The notes beneath the pieces were generated by a model. That model saw only the letters and a program-made list of their open reading frames with translations, did no database searches and was not told where the DNA came from. From Trueperaceae bacterium (GTDB lineage Bacteria; Deinococcota; Deinococci; Deinococcales; Trueperaceae), in NCBI GenBank assembly GCA_024636105.1, contig JAGXHO010000279.1, positions 1 to 12,331 of the forward strand: a stretch of 12,331 nt of DNA, read 5' to 3'. The position numbers and the translations under genes are program-made. This document shows, in pieces, positions 7,875 to 12,331 of the stretch. Numbering within the stretch: position 1 is the first letter of the stretch; every line of letters starts with the position of its first letter.

Positions 7875-8678
7875 CTACCTCCTCAGGGCCCCGGCGGTCG
7901 CCGGTGCCCGATCCGAACGTGCGGTGAGCACCCACGGGCCGTCTTCGGTGACGGCGACCGTGTGCTCGACGTGGGCGGCCAGCGATCCGTTCGCGGTGGA
8001 AGCCGTCCAGCCATCGTCCTGCACGACCACCCGGGTGGAGCGGGTGGTGACCATCGGTTCGATGGCCAGGACGAGGCCGGGGCGCAGAACGGGACCCGTG
8101 CCGGCGCGACCGTAGTTGGGCACCTCGGGGTCCTCGTGGAACTCCCGGCCGATGCCGTGGCCCACGAACTCTCGGACCACCCAGAAACCTTCCGCTTCGA
8201 CGACGTCCTGAATGGCCGCGGACACGTCGCCAAGACGGTTGCCTACCTGCGCCGCAGCGATGCCGGCCTCGAGCGAACGCTCGGTGGCATCGATGAGGCG
8301 GCGCGCCTCCTCGGGGACGTCGCCGACGGCGAACGTGCGCGCCAGGTCGGCAGCGAAGCCCCGGTAGAAGGTACCGATGTCGATCGACACGATATCGCCG
8401 TCGGCGAGCGGGCGGTCGCCCGGGATGCCGTGGACGACGACCTCGTTCACCGACGTGCACAGCGTGCCGGGGAACGGCGGGACGGTGGCGCTGCCCCCGT
8501 AGCCCTTGAAGGCGGGCCTACCGCCGCGCGAGACGATAGCATCCTCGGCGATGGCGTTCAACTCGCCGGTCGTGACCCCGACGCGCACGGCGTCCGCTAC
8601 GGCGTCCATCGCCTCGCGGTTGACGCGTGCGGCCTCACCCATGACCTCGAGTTCGGCGCGGCGTTTGAGCTGGATCAC
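7875..8678 (-). CDS. map: Type I methionine aminopeptidase
   Basis: Removes the initiator methionine from nascent proteins whose second residue is small. This 267-residue pita-bread metalloprotease has all five expected metal ligands: D100 and D111 ([20 protein letters not shown]), H174 ([18 protein letters not shown]), E207 (LAIEPM) and E238 ([12 protein letters not shown]). H83 in VVVHGIPG and H181 match the substrate-site histidines. It lacks the N-terminal zinc-finger and SH3-like extension of some type I variants. The start is GTG at 8678, overlapping the adk stop by 4 nt (GTGA). The C-terminal [11 protein letters not shown] tail looks disordered. The adk-map-infA order is common in spc operons. 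Confidence 0.98.
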   Translation of the reverse strand: MIQLKRRAELEVMGEAARVNREAMDAVADAVRVGVTTGELNAIAEDAIVSRGGRPAFKGYGGSATVPPFPGTLCTSVNEVVVHGIPGDRPLADGDIVSIDIGTFYRGFAADLARTFAVGDVPEEARRLIDATERSLEAGIAAAQVGNRLGDVSAAIQDVVEAEGFWVVREFVGHGIGREFHEDPEVPNYGRAGTGPVLRPGLVLAIEPMVTTRSTRVVVQDDGWTASTANGSLAAHVEHTVAVTEDGPWVLTARSDRAPATAGALRR

Positions 8679-9259
8679 GCGAGCACCCCGTGGATGCGCT
8701 CGGTGACTTGGTCCATGGCGCCGACGCCGTCGACGCGCACGAGCTTCGCCTGCCCCTGGTAGTAGTCGAGGAGCGGCCGGGTCTGCTCGTGGTAGACGAC
8801 CATCCGGTTGCGGATGGTGGCCTCGTTGTCGTCGGACCGGCCCTCGACGGCCGCGCGCTGCACCATCCGCCGAACGAGTTCATCGTCGGGGACGTCGAGG
8901 GCGACCGCCTTGGTCACGCTCGCGCCGTGATCGGCGAGCAGCGCGTCGAGCGCCGCCGCTTGCGCCGCAGTGCGCGGGAACCCGTCGAACAGGAACCGGA
9001 CGACGGACGCCGCTTCGACCTCAGCGCGCACCATGCCGACGATCACGTCGTCGGGGACCAGGTCGCCCGCATCCATGATTGCCTTCGCGCGCTTGCCGAG
9101 CTCGGTGCCGGCGCCGACGTGCGCGCGCAGCATGTCGCCCGTGGAGAGCTTGGTGAGCCCGCGGGCCACCGCGACCCGGGTCGCCTGGGTGCCCTTGCCG
9201 GCGCCGGGGGGGCCCATCAGGAGCACCACCTCGGCGGCCTTGGCCGCGTCGCTCGCCAT
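8675..9259 (-). CDS. adk: Adenylate kinase, short-LID form
   Basis: Catalyses ATP + AMP to 2 ADP, setting the cellular adenylate balance. It has 194 residues. The P-loop GPPGAGKGT is at 16-24, followed by KLSTGDMLR (AMP-binding) and FDGFPRT at 91-97, with R96 as the family arginine. The LID region is reduced to a short loop around VEGRSDDNEATIRNR (about 139-152), with no zinc-binding cysteines, so this is the short type. The ATG at 9259 overlaps the secY TGA by one base. The frame is open far upstream through secY, but the P-loop position and this overlap fix the start here. Confidence 0.97.
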   Translation of the reverse strand: MASDAAKAAEVVLLMGPPGAGKGTQATRVAVARGLTKLSTGDMLRAHVGAGTELGKRAKAIMDAGDLVPDDVIVGMVRAEVEAASVVRFLFDGFPRTAAQAAALDALLADHGASVTKAVALDVPDDELVRRMVQRAAVEGRSDDNEATIRNRMVVYHEQTRPLLDYYQGQAKLVRVDGVGAMDQVTERIHGVLA

Positions 9260-10578
9260 CAGAAGCGCCGCCCGCGGCCGCGGATGCGGCCCTTGGAGAC
9301 GAAGCCCTCGTAGTGGCGCATCATCAGCTGCGACTCGAGCTGGCGCAGCGTATCGAGCGCCACGCCGACCATGATCAACAGGCCGATGCCCGAGAAGACG
9401 AAGGAGAGGTTGCCCGCGCCGGTCATCCAGGCGAGGGTCTGCGGCAGAGCGTTGACCGCTCCGAGGAAGAGCGCGCCCCAGAGGGTGATGCGCCCGGTGA
9501 TGCGGCCGAGGTGCTCGGTGGTCGGCTGACCGGGGCGGACCCCGGGGACGAAGCCGCCGTACTCGCGCAGGTTCTCGGAGATGCGCCGCGGATCGAAGCT
9601 GATCTGCGTGTAGAAGTACGTGAAGGCGACGATCAGGACCGTGGAGAAGATCAGCCCTTGCCACTGGGCGGGGTTGAACCAGGCGCCGATCGCCTGCAGC
9701 CACAGCACGTCGGGGAACGAGCCGATCAAGGTCTGCGGGAGGATCATGATCGAGACCGCGAAGATGATCGGGATGACGCCGGCGGCGTTGAGGCGCAGCG
9801 GGATGTACGTCGACTGCCCGCCCATCACCTTGCGACCGACGACCTTGCGCGCGTACTGGACCGGGATCCGCCGCTCCGCCTGTTGGACCAACACCATCCC
9901 GGAGATGGCGACGATCAGGAGCGCGAAGAAGATGATCAGCCCGAAGACGTTCGCTTCGCCGCGCGAGATGAGCGCGAACTGTTGCGAGAGCGCACCCGGG
10001 AACGCCGCGACGATGCCGGCGTAGATGATGAGCGAGATGCCGTTGCCGATGCCGTGCTCGGTGATCTTCTCGCCGAGCCACATGACCGTCGTGATGCCGG
10101 CGACCTGCGTGAACAGCACGACCATCCAGAAGAACGGTCCGTTGCTCCAGCCGATCTGCAGGGCACCCGAGGGGCCGAGCAGGGCGATCGCGAGGAACAC
10201 CGACTGCACCGCGCCGAGCGCCGTGGCGCCGTACCGGGTGAACTGGGTGATCTTGCGGCGCCCCTCCTCCCCCTCCTTCGAGAGTTTCTCGAGCGGAGGG
10301 TAGGTGGAGGTCAGCAGCTGGATGATGATGCTCGCCGTGATGTACGGGATCACGCCGAGCGCGGCGATCGAGAAGACCTCGAAGTTGCCACCGGAGATGA
10401 AGTTCAGAAGCGTGAAGATGTCGCCCTGACCGAACGCCCCCTCGCGGAGGCGGTCGATGTCGATCCCCGGCGTCGGGATGAAGACCATGAGCCGGTAGAC
10501 CGACAACAGGCCGATCGTCACGAGCAGCTTCGCTCGCAAGTCCGGAATGACCATCGCATTCCGAAAGGCGGCAAGCAT
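9259..10578 (-). CDS. secY: Protein translocase subunit SecY
   Basis: Central membrane channel of the Sec translocon, working with SecE, SecG, SecA or the ribosome. At 439 residues and with about ten hydrophobic helices it is full length. Signatures include the first helix region (LLVTIGLLSVYRLMVFIPTPG), SIAALGVIPYITASIIIQLL, the cytosolic loop PPLEKLSKEGEEGRRK, EKITEHGIGNGISLIIYAGI, and YVPLRLNxAGVIPIIFA-type sequence (STYIPLRLNAAGVIPIIFA). It ends in a basic tail (GRIRGRGRRF). The ATG at 10578 overlaps the rplO TGA by one base, and the stop overlaps adk by one base. It is co-expressed with ribosomal proteins, as usual. Confidence 0.98.
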   Translation of the reverse strand: MLAAFRNAMVIPDLRAKLLVTIGLLSVYRLMVFIPTPGIDIDRLREGAFGQGDIFTLLNFISGGNFEVFSIAALGVIPYITASIIIQLLTSTYPPLEKLSKEGEEGRRKITQFTRYGATALGAVQSVFLAIALLGPSGALQIGWSNGPFFWMVVLFTQVAGITTVMWLGEKITEHGIGNGISLIIYAGIVAAFPGALSQQFALISRGEANVFGLIIFFALLIVAISGMVLVQQAERRIPVQYARKVVGRKVMGGQSTYIPLRLNAAGVIPIIFAVSIMILPQTLIGSFPDVLWLQAIGAWFNPAQWQGLIFSTVLIVAFTYFYTQISFDPRRISENLREYGGFVPGVRPGQPTTEHLGRITGRITLWGALFLGAVNALPQTLAWMTGAGNLSFVFSGIGLLIMVGVALDTLRQLESQLMMRHYEGFVSKGRIRGRGRRF

Positions 10579-11135
10579 CAGGCGGTCTCCTCGTCGCCTG
10601 CGGTGGCGTCCGCAGCTGCGGCGCCCGCAGAGGCGGCATCACCGGCGTCGCCCTCGTTGGAGGCCTCGTCTTCGTCGGCCGCGCCTTCGTCGGCGACGAG
10701 CACGGTGACGCTGCCACCGGCGGCGGTGATCGCCGCGGCCGCACCGGCGCTGCACGCGTCGACCTCGACCTGCAGGTTCTTGACCTCGAGCACGCCGTCG
10801 CCCAGGAGTTTGATCGGACGGGTGACGTGGCGAACCAGACCGGCGACGACGAGCGCGACCGCGTCGACCGTCTCGCCCTCCTCGAAGCCGTTCAGGTCGC
10901 CGACGTTGACGATCTGGTACTCGAGCTTGACGCGGTTGAAGCCGCGCTTGGGGAGGCGCATGATCAACCGCGAGCGGCCGCCTTCCCAGCCGGCGCCCTG
11001 GCTGAAGCCAGCACGGCTCGCCTGGCCCTTCTGACCGCGGCCGGCCGTCTTGCCTCGGCCGCTGCCTAGGCCGCGTCCGACGCGCTTGCGCGTCTTCTTG
11101 CTGCCGGGCGCGGGCTTGAGTTCGTTCAGTTTCAC
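10578..11135 (-). CDS. rplO: 50S ribosomal protein L15 with acidic C-terminal tail
   Basis: Large-subunit assembly protein. The first ~148 residues are a normal L15: [20 protein letters not shown], glycine/arginine-rich RNA-binding N-terminus, FEGGR-type motif ([17 protein letters not shown]), and [19 protein letters not shown]. From about residue 149 to 185 it carries a tail made almost only of A, D, E, G, S and T, with 13 acidic and no basic residues, ending AGDEETA. L15 is normally about 145-156 residues, so the 185-residue length comes from this tail. The start is GTG at 11135, overlapping the rpmD stop by 4 nt. The stop overlaps the secY ATG by one base. Confidence 0.97.
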   Translation of the reverse strand: MKLNELKPAPGSKKTRKRVGRGLGSGRGKTAGRGQKGQASRAGFSQGAGWEGGRSRLIMRLPKRGFNRVKLEYQIVNVGDLNGFEEGETVDAVALVVAGLVRHVTRPIKLLGDGVLEVKNLQVEVDACSAGAAAAITAAGGSVTVLVADEGAADEDEASNEGDAGDAASAGAAAADATAGDEETA

Positions 11136-11311
11136 GCCTTCGCCTGCCCTTCGATGCGGAGGAGGTAGGACACCTTGTTCACCATGCCGCGTACGTCGCG
11201 GGTGTCGGCCACCTCGCGAGCGTCCCCGGTCTTGCGGAGGCCGAGCGCGTACACGGTGTCGCGTTGGTCCTTCTTGACGCCGATCAGCGAACGTACGAGC
11301 GTGATCTTCAT
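11132..11311 (-). CDS. rpmD: 50S ribosomal protein L30
   Basis: Small 59-residue large-subunit protein: [20 protein letters not shown], then [20 protein letters not shown] and [19 protein letters not shown]. The pattern of RSLIG, RDTV.ALGLRK and RGM..KV..L is the bacterial L30 signature. The ATG at 11311 overlaps the rpsE stop by 4 nt (ATGA), and its own TGA overlaps the rplO GTG start by 4 nt (GTGA). It therefore has no independent ribosome site and should be translated by coupling. Confidence 0.97.
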   Translation of the reverse strand: MKITLVRSLIGVKKDQRDTVYALGLRKTGDAREVADTRDVRGMVNKVSYLLRIEGQAKA

Positions 11312-11781
11312 TCGGCTCGCTCCCGCTCCTGCTTCGACTCTTCGTAGGTCCGCAGTTGCTTGAGGCCGTCGATGACCGCGTACGCGACGTTCGTCTGGTT
11401 CCGCGAACCGAGCTCCTTGGTGAGCAGGTTGCGGTACCCGGCGAGCTCGACGATCGCGCGCGGCACGGAGCCGGCGATGACGCCGGTGCCGGCGCCGGCG
11501 GGCTTGAGCATCACCGAGGAGGTGCCGTGCTGACCCTGCACCTCGTGCGGGATGGTGCCGGGCTCTTCGATCGGCACGTCGATCAGGTTGCGCCGCGCGA
11601 CGTACTGGCCCTTCTGGACCGCGATCGGCACCTCTTTGGCCTTGCCGAGGCCGACGCCGACGCGCCCGTTGCGGTCGCCGATGACGACCATGGCGCCGAA
11701 GCGGAAGCGGCGTCCGCCTTTGTACGTCTTCGCCGTGCGGCGAATGAAGATGACCTTGTCTTCGAAGTCGGTATCAGCCAT
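11308..11781 (-). CDS. rpsE: 30S ribosomal protein S5
   Basis: Small-subunit protein at the mRNA entry tunnel, with a role in decoding fidelity and helicase activity. It has 157 residues. The N-terminal double-stranded RNA-binding-like domain reads [20 protein letters not shown] and [20 protein letters not shown], followed by [12 protein letters not shown]. The C-terminal domain has [39 protein letters not shown] and [18 protein letters not shown]. The ATG at 11781 overlaps the rplR stop by one base, and its stop overlaps rpmD by 4 nt. Confidence 0.98.
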   Translation of the reverse strand: MADTDFEDKVIFIRRTAKTYKGGRRFRFGAMVVIGDRNGRVGVGLGKAKEVPIAVQKGQYVARRNLIDVPIEEPGTIPHEVQGQHGTSSVMLKPAGAGTGVIAGSVPRAIVELAGYRNLLTKELGSRNQTNVAYAVIDGLKQLRTYEESKQERERAE

Positions 11782-12128
11782 CAGAACTCCAGGCCTCCCT
11801 CACGGGCACCCTCGGCCAGCGCCTTGACGCGGCCGTGGTAACGGTACGGACCCCGGTCGAAGACGACGCGGCGGATGCCGGCGGCCAGCGCGCGCTCGGC
11901 GAGCGCGGCACCGACGGCCTTCGCCTGGTCGGTCTTCTTACCGGAGGGGGCGAGGCTCTTGGTGTTCGCCTCGGCGACGGTGACGCCCTTGGCGTCGTCG
12001 ATGATCTGGGCGTAGACGTGCTTCGCGCTGCGGAACACGGAGAGCCGCAGGCGATCGGTGGCCACCGGTCGCGCGATCGCGCGACGGGTGCGGAACGTAC
12101 GCCGTTCCTTGGCGGTCAGGGTCTTCAT
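11781..12128 (-). CDS. rplR: 50S ribosomal protein L18 (intact copy)
   Basis: Binds 5S rRNA and anchors it in the central protuberance with L5. It has 115 residues: [59 protein letters not shown] and the family C-terminus [11 protein letters not shown]. The length fits the 114-residue Deinococcus protein as I recall it. I chose the ATG at 12128, which has AGGGG five bases upstream. An in-frame TTG at 12146 overlapping the preceding stop would add MIVGDA and is less likely. The gene follows the chimeric ORF by 14 nt. Codons 58-99 recur, diverged, in that upstream ORF. Confidence 0.97.
   Translation of the reverse strand: MKTLTAKERRTFRTRRAIARPVATDRLRLSVFRSAKHVYAQIIDDAKGVTVAEANTKSLAPSGKKTDQAKAVGAALAERALAAGIRRVVFDRGPYRYHGRVKALAEGAREGGLEF
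11832..11957 (-). repeat. Direct repeat, copy within rplR (codons 58-99)
   Basis: These 126 bases match 12206-12331 at 114 positions (about 90%) with no gaps. Of 42 codons, 7 differ silently and 4 change the residue. The copies lie 374 nt apart in the same orientation. Confidence 0.92.
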
Positions 12129-12142
12129 CGCATCCCCTACGA

Positions 12143-12331
12143 TCAACGGGCCGCGGCTTTGCCGGCCTTGAGCTTGACGAACTCGCCTTGGTACCGGACG
12201 CCCTTGCCGTGGTAGCGGTACGGACCGCGGTCGAACACGACCCGGCGGATGCCGGCGGCGAGCGCGCGCTCGGCGAGCGCGGTGCCGACGGCCTTCGCCT
12301 GGTCGGTCTTCTTTCCGTCGGCGTCGAGGCT
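12143..12331 (-). CDS. Partial chimeric ORF: L18-like core fused to L6-like C-terminal tail
   Basis: The frame enters from the right edge and ends at TGA (12143-12145). The first 42 visible codons (12206-12331) read [20 protein letters not shown], then [20 protein letters not shown] and HG, matching L18 residues 58-99 at 38 of 42 positions. At the point where L18 continues [16 protein letters not shown], this ORF instead reads [20 protein letters not shown]. That is an L6-style C-terminus (compare the YHGKGVR and LKAGKA segments of Deinococcus and Thermus L6). rplF normally sits directly upstream of rplR, so an L6 end is expected here, but not an L18 body. The frame is intact, so this may be a real extra protein, a decaying duplicate or an assembly error. 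The 5' half is not visible. Confidence 0.8.
   Translation of the reverse strand, partial: SLDADGKKTDQAKAVGTALAERALAAGIRRVVFDRGPYRYHGKGVRYQGEFVKLKAGKAAAR
12206..12331 (-). repeat. Direct repeat, copy within the chimeric ORF
   Basis: Partner of 11832-11957, same orientation, truncated by the window edge. Homology stops exactly at the YHG codons (12206), the point where L18 and L6 share a tyrosine-histidine-glycine triplet, which makes that triplet the probable recombination junction. Confidence 0.9.

Noticed and set aside
7873..8460. Upstream extension of the infA frame to 8460
   Set aside because: It is a shadow of map. A strong AGGAGG stands directly before the ATG at 7872.
9260..10744. Upstream extension of the adk frame to 10744
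   Set aside because: The extension is a frame-shifted shadow of secY. The P-loop position and the overlap with the secY stop place the adk start at 9259.
9313..11034. Plus-strand 573-codon frame antisense to secY and rplO
   Set aside because: The translation is D/R/E/H-rich low complexity with no domain. It reflects codon bias of the real minus-strand genes.
12129..12146. TTG start for rplR adding MIVGDA
   Set aside because: The ATG at 12128 has AGGGG at a suitable distance and gives the normal L18 N-terminus and length. The TTG overlaps the preceding stop and has no better support.

Overview
The window is high-GC bacterial DNA holding the downstream half of a ribosomal-protein superoperon and its chromosomal flank. 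It most likely comes from the Deinococcota, and perhaps from a Truepera-like lineage rather than Thermus or Deinococcus proper. The main evidence is protein style. The L17, RpoA, S4, S5, IF-1 and L18 sequences all match my recollection of Deinococcus/Thermus proteins. IF-1 has the N-terminal extension I associate with Deinococcus. Two start sites have a TANNNT box 6-7 nt upstream, as in Deinococcus leaderless transcripts. The taxonomic call rests on remembered sequences, not on a search.

Layout from left to right: positions 1-1529 hold lepA (EF4), minus strand, with its 3' end outside the window. Positions 1585-3294 hold a fused tilS-tadA gene, minus strand. The 80-bp divergent gap before deoB (plus strand, 3375-4556) carries a possible leaderless promoter. 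Between the convergent ends of deoB and rplQ (4557-4734) lie two related hairpins in inverted orientation, probably terminators. From 4735 to the right edge everything is on the minus strand. In transcription order it reads: a chimeric partial ORF, rplR, rpsE, rpmD, rplO, secY, adk, map, infA, rpmJ, rpsM, rpsK, rpsD, rpoA, rplQ. This is the standard bacterial spc-alpha gene order, with adk, map and infA embedded. No gene-free stretch exceeds 300 bp.

The operon is very compact. Six of the junctions between rplR and map are stop/start overlaps of 1 or 4 nt, and rpsD/rpoA overlaps by 4 nt, so translational coupling is likely. Products serve ribosome assembly (L18, S5, L30, L15, L36, S13, S11, S4, L17), protein export (SecY), nucleotide balance (Adk), N-terminal methionine removal (Map), initiation (IF-1) and transcription (RpoA). 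The flank adds elongation quality control (LepA) and wobble-base tRNA modification (TilS-TadA).

The most unusual feature is at the right edge, where rplF should end. The sequence there is a second, diverged copy of the rplR 3' half, fused in frame to what looks like the C-terminal tail of L6. An intact rplR follows 14 nt later. The geometry fits a 374-nt tandem duplication between rplF and rplR that created an extra chimeric L18-L6 gene while sparing both parents. Other points of interest are the TilS-TadA fusion, the paired hairpins with a conserved 20-nt apical segment, an acidic tail on L15 and a one-residue insertion in the L36 zinc loop.
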